From contig JAPZTO010000011.1 of the NCBI GenBank assembly GCA_027532775.1, positions 1 to 64,000 of the forward strand: a stretch of DNA of 64,000 bases, in the 5' to 3' direction. The translations under genes and the position numbers were made by a program. Positions 25,127 through 32,936 of the stretch are shown one piece after another. Position 1 is the stretch's first letter. The number at the start of each line of letters is the position of its first letter. The DNA is from Beijerinckiaceae bacterium. Its GTDB lineage: Bacteria > Pseudomonadota > Alphaproteobacteria > Rhizobiales > Beijerinckiaceae. The notes below the pieces were generated by a model, which saw only the letters and a list, made by a program, of their open reading frames with translations, did not search any database and had not been told where the DNA came from.

Positions 25127-26125
25127 TTATCGGCGGATCGAGAAGTCGAAGGCGTAGGAGATGCCGAGCCCAGCTGCGAACTGGTTCTGTGATCCGTTCG
25201 GTCCTTTGACCAAGGGCGCAGCGGCCGCATCGCCGACCAGACGATCGAACTTGGCAAAGCCCGTCAGCGTGATTTTTTCCGTTGCTCGATAGGACGCTGA
25301 GGCAGTAACCCCGATTGAGCGAATTCCGGCTTGCGCCTTGTATTGCGACAGGCCGGAGCCAGCAGATTGCTGGGCATTCACGCCAAAATAGGTCGACATG
25401 TACTCATTGTCGCCCCAGGCGAGGCGAGGTCCAATGGACAGGGTGAGCGGAGCAAGCGGCTTCAGCACAACATCTGCACCGATATCTCCGACAAGCCCCT
25501 CGTGTCCTGTAAGGCCGCGGCGTACTTCGCTCCGGACTCTCAGCCATTCCGTAGCCCAGTATTCTGCGAAAAGACCGGCCTCAACCGCCAGGTCAACATC
25601 ACCAAGGCCGCGTGTTGCCTTTTCGCTGCCGTCACGCGCCGGCTTAAGTCGGCCAGCAACGCCGATCTTGAAGTTGTTTGTACTGAAAACGGGAAGACCA
25701 AACCCATCATCTGGTGCACGGAAAGCAGCAGGTGTGCCAGTGCGGCGAATGCCGAAGATTGGTACGGGGGAAAACAGAAGTCTGTCGGACCCCTCGAAGC
25801 TCGGTGTCATGTTTCCTTGCGCTCCAAGTGTAACGGTCCAATTCCCTTCGATCCACGAGAGCGGTCGCCAATCCTTGACAACCGGCTCAACCGTTTGGGG
25901 ACGCGAAGCCTTTTTCAAATCTGCCGCCCAAGTCGGTGCATTCAGCGCAAGCATGCCGCACAAGGTCGTGCCCGTCAGCAGGATCAACGCATTCAGCTTG
26001 GTGGGTGCGGGAAACCTTGGTCGAATTCCGTTGGGGATTTGTAACCTGATGCCCGATGGATCAAATCGGAAGTTGGTCGAGAGCGCCGTCTGCGACACTG
26101 GATGGGATTTTGAACGCGCGATCAT
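25127..26125 (-). CDS. MipA/OmpV-family outer-membrane protein
   Basis: A 332-aa MipA/OmpV protein. A hydrophobic signal (NALILLTGTTLCGMLAL, cleavage near WAADL) is preceded by an unusually long 45-residue N-terminus. The barrel shows the family landmarks: NWTVTLGAQGNMTPSFEGS, then IGVAGRLKPARDG, GDIGADVVLKPL and GVTASASYRATEKITL. Family members act in porin-like uptake or scaffold cell-wall enzymes. The start at 26125 lies 10 bases from the palindromic operator, so repressor binding would directly cover the leader or promoter. It is the first gene of the OmpV-nitroreductase-MarR operon. Confidence 0.88.
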   Translation of the reverse strand: MIARSKSHPVSQTALSTNFRFDPSGIRLQIPNGIRPRFPAPTKLNALILLTGTTLCGMLALNAPTWAADLKKASRPQTVEPVVKDWRPLSWIEGNWTVTLGAQGNMTPSFEGSDRLLFSPVPIFGIRRTGTPAAFRAPDDGFGLPVFSTNNFKIGVAGRLKPARDGSEKATRGLGDVDLAVEAGLFAEYWATEWLRVRSEVRRGLTGHEGLVGDIGADVVLKPLAPLTLSIGPRLAWGDNEYMSTYFGVNAQQSAGSGLSQYKAQAGIRSIGVTASASYRATEKITLTGFAKFDRLVGDAAAAPLVKGPNGSQNQFAAGLGISYAFDFSIRR

Positions 26126-26135
26126 AAGAGCACCT

Positions 26136-26180
26136 ATATGGTTTAACGTTGAACCTTATTAGTTCAACGTTAAACCATAT
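26136..26180. promoter_or_regulatory. Perfect palindromic operator, probably for the MarR regulator
   Basis: Two 19-bp arms are exact inverted repeats: ATATGGTTTAACGTTGAAC at 26136-26154 and its complement at 26162-26180, separated by 7 bases. Each arm itself contains a near-palindrome GTTTAACGTTGAAC around AACGTT, so two regulator dimers could bind side by side. Position directly before the OmpV-nitroreductase-MarR operon fits autoregulation. Confidence 0.8.
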
Positions 26181-26301
26181 GCAAGTACTGAATCTCATCG
26201 AAGATACGCGTGATCGGCCTGATCTGCTCCCGCCAAACTGGACCGTTTTTGGTTAGAGTTTTCCGTGCCATTTTTCCCATGGCTGGGAGGAGCGGAAGAC
26301 G

Positions 26302-26568
26302 ATGAAGGCGAGCAAGTTTTCGGACGCCCAGAAGGCGTTCATTCTCAAGCAAGGCGCTGACGGCGTGCCCGTGGCGGATATCTGCCGGAAGGCTGGGATC
26401 AGCCAGGCGACCTACTTTAACTGGAAGAAGAAGTACGACGGTCTGCTGCCGACCGAGATGCGACGCCTGAAGTTGCTCGAGGACGAGAACGCCAAGCTGC
26501 GCAAGCTGGTCGCGGACCTCTCCCTCGACAAGGAGATGCTCCAGGACGTTATCCGCCGAAAGCTCTGA
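26302..26568 (+). CDS. IS3-family transposase OrfA
   Basis: An 88-aa DNA-binding OrfA with the helix-turn-helix GVPVADICRKAGISQATYFNW and a leucine-zipper-like coiled coil (LKLLEDENAKLRKLVADLSL), which mediates multimerisation in this family. Near its end, CCGAAAG offers a slippery stretch for a -1 frameshift onto the orfB frame, which continues KALRPARQRKLVD. Confidence 0.92.
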   Translation: MKASKFSDAQKAFILKQGADGVPVADICRKAGISQATYFNWKKKYDGLLPTEMRRLKLLEDENAKLRKLVADLSLDKEMLQDVIRRKL

Positions 26569-26597
26569 GGCCTGCTCGGCAGCGCAAGCTTGTCGAT

Positions 26598-27404
26598 GTG
26601 ATCTGCGTGGAATGGGACGTGTCGATCCGGAGGGCCTGCGAGGCTCTCGAGGTCGAACGCTCCACCTACCACTACCGGTCGCGTCGCCCCGATCAGGCCG
26701 GCCTTGAATCCCGGATCAAGGAGATCTGCTCAACCCGCGTGCGGTACGGATATCGGCGTGTCCACGTTGTTCTCCAACGCGAGGGCTGGGCTATCAACCA
26801 GAAGAAGGTCCGGAGGATTTACAATGAGTTGGGTCTTCAACTGCGTAACAAGACGCCGAAGCGACGTGTCAAGGCGAAGCTCCGCGACGACCGTGCGCCA
26901 GCTGTTCGGCCGAACGAGGTCTGGGCGATGGACTTCGTTCATGACCAGCTGGCGACGGGGAAGAAGATCAGGGTCCTCACCGTCGTCGACACATTCAGCC
27001 GGTTCTCTCCGATTATCGATCCGCGGTTCAGCTACCGTGCCGAGGATGTCATCCGTGCTCTTGACCAGGCTTGCTCGGTGCTCGGCTATCCGAACGCAAT
27101 CCGGGTCGATCAGGGGTCGGAGTTTGTCAGCCGGGATCTCGACCTCTGGGCTTATGCCAACAACGTCGTCCTCGACTTCTCCCGGCCCGGCAAGCCGACC
27201 GATAACGCCTTCATCGAAGCCTTCAATGGGCGCCTCAGGGCCGAATGTCTGAATGCCCATTGATTCATGACGCTTGCGGACGCGTCCGAAAAGTTGGAGG
27301 GTTGGCGCAATTACTACAACACGGATCGGCCTCACGGCGCGATTGGCAATAAGCCTCCGATCCTGTTGCAAAAACCCGGTAGCGCACCCAGCCGGCTACC
27401 GTGA
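26598..27404 (+). pseudogene. IS3-family transposase OrfB with premature stop
   Basis: The orfB frame (-1 to orfA; readable upstream to about 26550) encodes an rve-type DDE integrase core. VWAMDFVHDQL, then AIRVDQGSEFVSRDL and the glutamate in TDNAFIEAFNGRLRAECLNAH are all present. At 27261-27263 a TGA replaces the tryptophan codon expected after ECLNAH. The downstream part (FMTLADASEKLEGWRNYYNTDRPHGAIG) is still in frame, so one substitution disabled it, though the truncated product keeps the catalytic triad. Confidence 0.88.
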
Positions 27405-27508
27405 CCAAGGCCCGAAAACTCTACCCTCGGGCGGTCCAGAGAATGGTCTCGGAGCAAACAACACAAGGACTCTCCCCATAACCGGAGGAAAGTCGGGTCT
27501 CAGGTCAC

Positions 27509-27676
27509 AGGTCCTCCACGTTCCGGAGCGAAAGTGGATACCGGACATACATCATCACCGCGAGGCGGATGATCTCGGGCGAGGTCTTGAAGTAGCGGAA
27601 AATGCGGGCGTGGCTCATCCGGTCCGGCTAGCCGCCCTCCCCTTCAGCGGCAAGCCGATTTTCCTCTGACAGTGCT
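27509..27676 (-). mobile_element. IS6-family right-end remnant
   Basis: The minus strand encodes the first 40 or so transposase codons (MSHARIFRYFK, Asn to His) and ends at CCTCTGACAGTGCT, with the last base changed. It sits 2 bases from the stop of the 730-aa gene. The 48 bases before it (27461-27508) match nothing I recognise. Confidence 0.8.
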
Positions 27677-27678
27677 CG

Positions 27679-29871
27679 TTAGTGTGCTCTGCGGAACCCT
27701 CTCAACACGACGACACTTCCCAACTGTGCCAAGGGCGGCCTCGGTGTTTCCCCGGATCGGACGGAGGCGTCTGTTCTATTCCGTGTTGGACGGGCCCTAC
27801 GTCCACCGGGATAAAGCGAGAGAACAGCCCATAGTCCCTCAACACGTTCCCGGACCTCGTCAGCATCGACACCCCACCGTCGCCCTAGCGAGTTGCAGAA
27901 GTGGTTATAGTCCCCGCCAGCAAGCCTATGGTGCTCGGTGGCAACCTTGAAGAAACCCGTGAATCCATCCCTCCAGACCACGGCGGCATCAGTCATGTCG
28001 CCCTCGACAAGCTGGGCATGAAGACTAGCTAGAAGTATGGTTTCCTCACGTTTCACGGACGGGCCGTGCGTCTCCAGCTCAGCGGCAACATCGTCAAGCG
28101 TCGGTCGGCGACGCCGGGGTATGCAGGTACGTAATCTGTAGATCTGCTCGGCCCGCCCGGAGGTGCCGTTGACCTTAGCCGCTTCCGCTAAGGCGCCGTC
28201 TAAGGAGGCTATAAATGCCGCCCCGTCAGCAGGGTCGATCCGCGGCAAGGCCGTAAGCTCCAAACCGGCGGCCCAAGCGTCAGCGCCCCCAGCCGGTCCC
28301 TCCGCTAGCGCCCTTCCAACACCATTCAGGATCGCGATAGCGATCCGGCCGTCCCGGCCCAGCGGCAGCCGATTTTGACGGGCTGCGTTGAGCAGAAGAC
28401 CGAAGGAGAATATGCCGGCACCCTCCAGTCCTTCGCGTGCGCGCCGGACCGGGAACGCGTAGAGTGGCCGCTCGAGGATCTCCTGCGGAGTGGCATCGAG
28501 TGCTGGGTGCAGATCCGGACCAGGAACGGGCATCCTAACACCGTCCGCGAGTATAGCGATTGCAAGTGGCATAAACGGCGCCAGTTTCCCGGCGGGGAGG
28601 CTCCAGACCTCTTCCAATTTGCGTTCGAACTCATGATAGGCGAGCTCGGCAATATGCTCAAAGTGTCGGGCGGCGCGAACCCAGAATTCCTGGAAGCTCT
28701 CCCGGAACTGGATAGGCATATGCGACTGGTCGTCGTTGATCAGGGCGTCGGATAGGCTGTCCAAAAGACGGACTTGCCGTTGCCGAACGCGCTCCCGCGT
28801 GATGTCGAACTCAATTCCGATCGCCTCAAGGGTCACCCGCTCGGCGCGCGGTCGGCTGATACGTTCCGAAAGGATAAGCCGATCCATCGCGCTCTCGTAA
28901 GCGCCGACGACCGTCGCTATCACCTCAGGTAAAGCTGCGAGGAAGCCGTCGCTATCAACAACCGGTTTTTCGGGTGTTAAGGTGAACCCCCAAGACGCAG
29001 CGATTTTATCCCAGTCCGGCTTGCCGCCGGTCTCCGTCACAATGTTGCGGATGGCGGTAATCCGCTCCGGTATCAGCCGCGCGGTTTTCGGCCCAATTCC
29101 GGGTATTCCCAACAGTCGGTCGATGACGCCTTCCACCGCGAGATCGCCGAGAGTATGGAGGCCCGCATCATGAAGATACCTCGCCTTCGTACCGAGCCTG
29201 AGTACCTCGACGGGGCGCGCCTGCACTGCCTCGTCGAGCGGTGGCAGCGCGGCGGTCTCGATCGGGCCGGACGAGATCCCGGCCCAAATCTCGTCGAACC
29301 CGGCCCAGTTGGCTACGCCGGCCGCATCGACGAAACTCTCGAGCGAAGCTAGCCGCTGGCTCAGCATCTTGACAGCTCCCTGCCCTAACCCGTCAACTTG
29401 GAAGACTGTACGGAAGTGGTTATCCCGGTCGTCCAATAAATCGCCGATGGTCTCCAAACCGGCGTCTCGCAAGCGCGGTGCCCGGCTCCCAATGTGGAGG
29501 ACTTCAACCGGTCTTGCCCGATCGTAGGCACTAAGGATTAATCCGTCCTCCGGCAGAGTCTCAGGATTAAGCCCGCACAGGCGTTCGAAAACGTCCCAGT
29601 CGACGGAACCGTCGGTGAGAGCCGAGGCCGCGAGCGCCGCAAGTCTCTGCTGGATCGTGAGAACAGATTTGATGCCCATGCCCGAAATAGAACGAAGGAT
29701 TGGATATCCGGCCAAGGCGTCATCAACGAGGGCACCCACGGTTCCGAGCCCACCCTGCATTAGTCGTGCCTGCTTCCGGTCGGGGTGTAGCGCAGCAACA
29801 GGTCTTGCACGATCCAGTGCGCCCAGAGCGGCCAGTTGCGCCTCCCCGCCGATCAATGGACGCGCCGCCAT
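27679..29871 (-). CDS. 730-aa protein with three HhH/alpha-CTD-like repeats and a sigma-region-4-like HTH
   Basis: Last gene of the EcoRII-N/SNF2/HNH/GHKL operon. Three repeats of about 100 residues (near 20-104, 118-200 and 218-297) each begin ARPVEVLHIGSRAPRLRDAGL or similar, like the RNA polymerase alpha C-terminal domain. Each continues into a helix-hairpin-helix (ISGMGIKSV, VDGLGQGAV, IPGIGPKTA) and ends with a WxxF motif. Residues 336-376 read ERVTLEAIGIEFDITRERVR, the signature of sigma-70 region 4. The C-terminal half is helical with no visible active site. It should be a DNA-binding or scaffold subunit. The stop lies beside an IS6 remnant, so a changed C-terminus cannot be excluded. 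It overlaps the preceding gene by 19 bases. Confidence 0.82.
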   Translation of the reverse strand: MAARPLIGGEAQLAALGALDRARPVAALHPDRKQARLMQGGLGTVGALVDDALAGYPILRSISGMGIKSVLTIQQRLAALAASALTDGSVDWDVFERLCGLNPETLPEDGLILSAYDRARPVEVLHIGSRAPRLRDAGLETIGDLLDDRDNHFRTVFQVDGLGQGAVKMLSQRLASLESFVDAAGVANWAGFDEIWAGISSGPIETAALPPLDEAVQARPVEVLRLGTKARYLHDAGLHTLGDLAVEGVIDRLLGIPGIGPKTARLIPERITAIRNIVTETGGKPDWDKIAASWGFTLTPEKPVVDSDGFLAALPEVIATVVGAYESAMDRLILSERISRPRAERVTLEAIGIEFDITRERVRQRQVRLLDSLSDALINDDQSHMPIQFRESFQEFWVRAARHFEHIAELAYHEFERKLEEVWSLPAGKLAPFMPLAIAILADGVRMPVPGPDLHPALDATPQEILERPLYAFPVRRAREGLEGAGIFSFGLLLNAARQNRLPLGRDGRIAIAILNGVGRALAEGPAGGADAWAAGLELTALPRIDPADGAAFIASLDGALAEAAKVNGTSGRAEQIYRLRTCIPRRRRPTLDDVAAELETHGPSVKREETILLASLHAQLVEGDMTDAAVVWRDGFTGFFKVATEHHRLAGGDYNHFCNSLGRRWGVDADEVRERVEGLWAVLSLYPGGRRARPTRNRTDASVRSGETPRPPLAQLGSVVVLRGFRRAH

Positions 29872-30299
29872 CCAGATAGCCTAATCACAGTTGTGAGCTT
29901 CGGCTGCCCTGCCGCGTCACCAGTGGCAGCTGGCAATGCCGGAGCGATCGCTATTCGATATCGTCCATTGAAAGCGGTCGCTTTGAAGACCAAGGAGTCC
30001 CCTACCTTTGCACCTGCTTCACGAAGGTATCTCGTCAGATGGGTTAATCGGTACTCGTTGCGCGTCCCGTTCTCCGCATGGAGCTTGTTGTTGTAGTAGA
30101 TGTAGCGGAGACTCCACACACGTCCGTTTTCATCTTCAACCTCAATCCAAGCGTCAGGGTTCTGGATCTGTGCATCCAGCGGCGGGAAGAAGGCTAGAAG
30201 TGCGAGGTCGCCCTTGGGTACAAGAATTCCTGCCTGGTGCCCCCCTGTCGCTCCGATATCGTTGGCGCTAAGGATCTTGGCAAAACTTTCGGGGGTCAT
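29853..30299 (-). CDS. Stand-alone EcoRII-N-like (B3-fold) DNA-recognition protein
   Basis: A 148-aa protein that matches the N-terminal effector domain of restriction enzyme EcoRII as I remember it: LSANDIGATGGHQAGILVPK (residues 10-29) against LSANDTGATGGHQVGLYIPS, and IYYNNKLHAENGTRNEYRLT (67-86) against IYYNSRHFGKTRNEKRIT. In EcoRII this B3-like domain reads CCWGG. The EcoRII catalytic domain (full enzyme about 400 aa) is absent. A B3-like domain in an ATP-dependent restriction enzyme is known from NgoAVII. Here the neighbours are a SNF2 helicase (4-base overlap) and the HhH protein (19-base overlap), with Dcm and Vsr genes 5 kb upstream on the same strand. I infer that it is the specificity subunit. 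Confidence 0.85.
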   Translation of the reverse strand: MTPESFAKILSANDIGATGGHQAGILVPKGDLALLAFFPPLDAQIQNPDAWIEVEDENGRVWSLRYIYYNNKLHAENGTRNEYRLTHLTRYLREAGAKVGDSLVFKATAFNGRYRIAIAPALPAATGDAAGQPKLTTVIRLSGWRRVH

Positions 30300-32128
30300 T
30301 GCTGCGGCCTCATTGAAAGGGCTCTGGCTAGATCAGCGCTTTCTGCGCCGCTCTTCGGCACAGCCTCTGCGCCCATTTCGCGCCGTCTCTGGGCACGTTC
30401 CATCATTACCTCTTCCACTGTATCTACATAGTACATGTGGTAGATTGTTACCGGCTGCGTTTGCCCGCGCCGATGAGCACGAGCGCTTGCCTGCTGCTCA
30501 AGCGCCGGATTCCAAACTTGGGTATAATGGATCACTAAAGAAGCCGCGGTGATATTCAGTCCTGCTCCGGCAGCGCGTGGGTTGAGGATAAGCACGGCCG
30601 GACCTTCGTAGGCCGCGAAGGCGTCTATGATAGGCTGGCGATCGCTGCCTAGCGTCCCCCCGTTGATAGTGCCCCAAAAGGCTAACGGCAAACCCTCACT
30701 ATCCGCTGCTTCACGCAAAATCCCCGCACAGGCGTTGAAGTTGACAAAAATTAGCACTTTGTGGCCATGGGCAAAAGCCTCCCGAAGAAGCTGTAACGTT
30801 CGCTCAATCTTCGGGGTTACGAGTGCTTGTCCCGAATAACGAGCGATTTCAACGCGATCTTCCCAGTCGGGCGCAAGCCCATGAGGGCTGCGCAACCAGG
30901 GATGAGCACAGAACAGCTGCAGTTGACCCGTTGCAACGAGCGCCCCCGCAGCCGGATATCGCTCGAGCGTTTCCTCTAGTACCGCGTCGTAACGACGCGC
31001 GAGATCGGCGCCCAGCTCAATGGGAACCGGAACATCTCTACGTTCCGGAAGGTCCTTGGCAACGTCGCGGACCATGCGCTTGAGCACGATTGGAGCGGTA
31101 ATTTGCGAAAGTACTCTCGCAGCGTCGTCAGTGTCCGGAAACCGGCGCTCGAACAACGCCCTAGAGCCTAGCAGTCCGGGGACAGCAAGGTCGGCGAGGG
31201 ACCAGAGATCTAGCAGATGGTTCTCAACCGGGGTGCCCGTGACCGGGATCGTCCGCTGACGAGGAATGGCCGCGACTGCAACACGACGCCGGGAATCCGG
31301 GCTCTTGACAGCCTGCGCCTCGTCGAGAACCAGCCAAGACCATTCCACAGCGCGAAACAGCACGAGGTCGTTGACCGCAGTGTCATAGGTCGTAATGACG
31401 ACTTGAGACCTCTGGAGATCACGGTGAAGCCGTGCGCGATCGGCACCGCGATGCACTACGATCGTAAGAGACGGTGCGAACCTTTGCAGCTCGCGCACCC
31501 AATTGGCGATCAGCGACGTAGGGCACAGTACTAGGGCCGGTGAGGTGTTGGCAGGCGGGGCGAGCAGCATGGCGCCAATTATCTGGATCGTTTTGCCGAG
31601 CCCCATTTCATCGGCAAGAATTAGACCGCCCGTGCGCTGTAGCGTCTCGGCCATCCATGCCACACCGTGAGCTTGGTAAGGAAACAGCGTAGCCTGTAGC
31701 CCCGGCACGGCCGCGTTGGGGTCCATTCTGCCCGCCGCGACATTGCCGCTTTCAAACACGGATGGATCGAGGACCACTTGAAGTTGGTCATCGGACCCTC
31801 GTTCGAGCGCTAGAACCTCAGGGAAAGTCAGGTCGTCCGCTTCCATTCCTGCGAGACGGCCCGCGACTACCTCGGTGACGTCGTTGGGCAGCGGATACAT
31901 GTAGGTACCGTCGTGAACCCAAGCGAAGTCTAGTCCTGGAGCCGTCATAGCGTGCAGAACACCGCGGCTCCTCCGGCGCGCTTCAAGCGTGATCTCGTAC
32001 CGGCCTTCCCGGCGACGCACGACCAAGATTGGATCAAGGATACTCTCGATCGCCAACATACCTCTAACGCCGTTGGCTACAGCGGTTAGGAAGTCACGGG
32101 GCCAATTAGAGTATGCGGGCATCGGCAA
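30296..32128 (-). CDS. SNF2-family helicase/translocase
   Basis: A 610-aa SF2 ATPase of the SNF2 (RapA/HepA) type. Motif I is DEMGLGKT (173-180), motif Ia CPTSLIANW, motif II DEAQ (269-272), motif III TGTPVENHL (from 297), and motifs V-VI NPRAAGAGLNIT and WNPALEQQASARAHRRGQ. The N-terminal 150 residues are family-specific. SNF2 proteins translocate on double-stranded DNA without unwinding. In this operon it could move along DNA after recognition by the EcoRII-N-like subunit, as SF2 subunits do in NgoAVII and CglI. The ATG lies inside the HNH gene (23-base overlap), and the stop overlaps the EcoRII-N gene start (ATGA). Confidence 0.93.
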   Translation of the reverse strand: MPMPAYSNWPRDFLTAVANGVRGMLAIESILDPILVVRRREGRYEITLEARRRSRGVLHAMTAPGLDFAWVHDGTYMYPLPNDVTEVVAGRLAGMEADDLTFPEVLALERGSDDQLQVVLDPSVFESGNVAAGRMDPNAAVPGLQATLFPYQAHGVAWMAETLQRTGGLILADEMGLGKTIQIIGAMLLAPPANTSPALVLCPTSLIANWVRELQRFAPSLTIVVHRGADRARLHRDLQRSQVVITTYDTAVNDLVLFRAVEWSWLVLDEAQAVKSPDSRRRVAVAAIPRQRTIPVTGTPVENHLLDLWSLADLAVPGLLGSRALFERRFPDTDDAARVLSQITAPIVLKRMVRDVAKDLPERRDVPVPIELGADLARRYDAVLEETLERYPAAGALVATGQLQLFCAHPWLRSPHGLAPDWEDRVEIARYSGQALVTPKIERTLQLLREAFAHGHKVLIFVNFNACAGILREAADSEGLPLAFWGTINGGTLGSDRQPIIDAFAAYEGPAVLILNPRAAGAGLNITAASLVIHYTQVWNPALEQQASARAHRRGQTQPVTIYHMYYVDTVEEVMMERAQRRREMGAEAVPKSGAESADLARALSMRPQQ

Positions 32129-32936
32129 TTCGCCTCAGTTCTTTCAATTCTTCGATAGTCCAAGGAACCGGTCGGCGGGTGTGGACTGCCCGATGGCAGT
32201 TAGGACAAAGAGGCACCAAATCTGTCGCGGGATCATAGGTACGTGGTGTTACAAGGTTCGACATCGGCTCAAGATGATGGACCTCGATAATGCTACCTGC
32301 CTCGCCGTAGAGTATTTCTGGCCTCACCTCGCAAACCACGCACTGGTGACCATGGATGGAGAGGCATAGAAGACGATTGCGCGGGCTGCGTTCACGGCGT
32401 GTAACCATCACCTCGGTCACCCTACCTTCAATGTCGAACTCAACGGCTTCCGTCTCGGCATCATCGTAGCCGATCAACTCCGCAAGCGTTGCCATCAGGG
32501 GCACCATAACCATTTCGGCAGTTTGGATAATCGCTTCCTCAGCAGCGGGCTCACGGACATTAGGGACGATGATCTCAACTGCGAATTCCGAGGATGTAAC
32601 CGCCCATGTCTCAAGGTCCTGCGAAGGCGAGATAGTGCAATGGCCTACGGCCGCTGCCCTTCGCAGGAGCGCTCGCGCAACTGTCATGCGCTCTGCGGGC
32701 GCGTGCCGCATCTGGTCGATGCACTGCCGGGCAAAACGGCCGAAGCCGAGAGTAACCCTATGGCGATGCAACCCGGTTGGGAAGATGCTCACCACAGGGC
32801 CATTATTGACGCCCAGATCAGCGAAGCAGGCCGTAAGCCCACTGCGCCCGCCAGAGCTGCCAGTCTGCACAATGACAGCTGCCCCGACGCCGTGCTCCAG
32901 CACGCCCTTGAGTGCAGTGGTCCGCTCGGGGGTCAA
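32106..32936 (-). CDS. HNH endonuclease (McrA-type) with novel N-terminal domain
   Basis: A 276-aa protein. The C-terminal 90 residues form a zinc-stabilised HNH nuclease: Cys199/Cys202 (HQCVVC), His220-His221 (IEVHHLEP), then Cys244-Pro-Asn246-Cys247-His248 ending at His252 (CPNCHRAVH). All catalytic and zinc ligands are intact. The N-terminal 190 residues contain SGGRSGLTACFADLG and SIFPTGLHRHRVTLGFGR, suggesting a DNA-binding fold, but I do not recognise it; it could be a sensor module. The gene overlaps the GHKL gene by 4 bases and the SNF2 gene by 23. It is the only nuclease in the five-gene block and therefore the best effector candidate. Confidence 0.9.
   Translation of the reverse strand: MTPERTTALKGVLEHGVGAAVIVQTGSSGGRSGLTACFADLGVNNGPVVSIFPTGLHRHRVTLGFGRFARQCIDQMRHAPAERMTVARALLRRAAAVGHCTISPSQDLETWAVTSSEFAVEIIVPNVREPAAEEAIIQTAEMVMVPLMATLAELIGYDDAETEAVEFDIEGRVTEVMVTRRERSPRNRLLCLSIHGHQCVVCEVRPEILYGEAGSIIEVHHLEPMSNLVTPRTYDPATDLVPLCPNCHRAVHTRRPVPWTIEELKELRRIADARIL

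Larger units (their letters stand above)
26220..27460 (+). mobile_element. IS3-family insertion sequence (about 1.24 kb), probably inactive
   Basis: The left end TGATCTGCTCC and the right end GGAGCAAACA are related inverted repeats, and CTGGACCG and TAGAGTTTTC recur inside both ends. It contains orfA and orfB in the -1 arrangement. A TGA in orfB ends translation early. The element sits 39 bases upstream of the MarR operator and marks the boundary of that operon. Confidence 0.8.
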
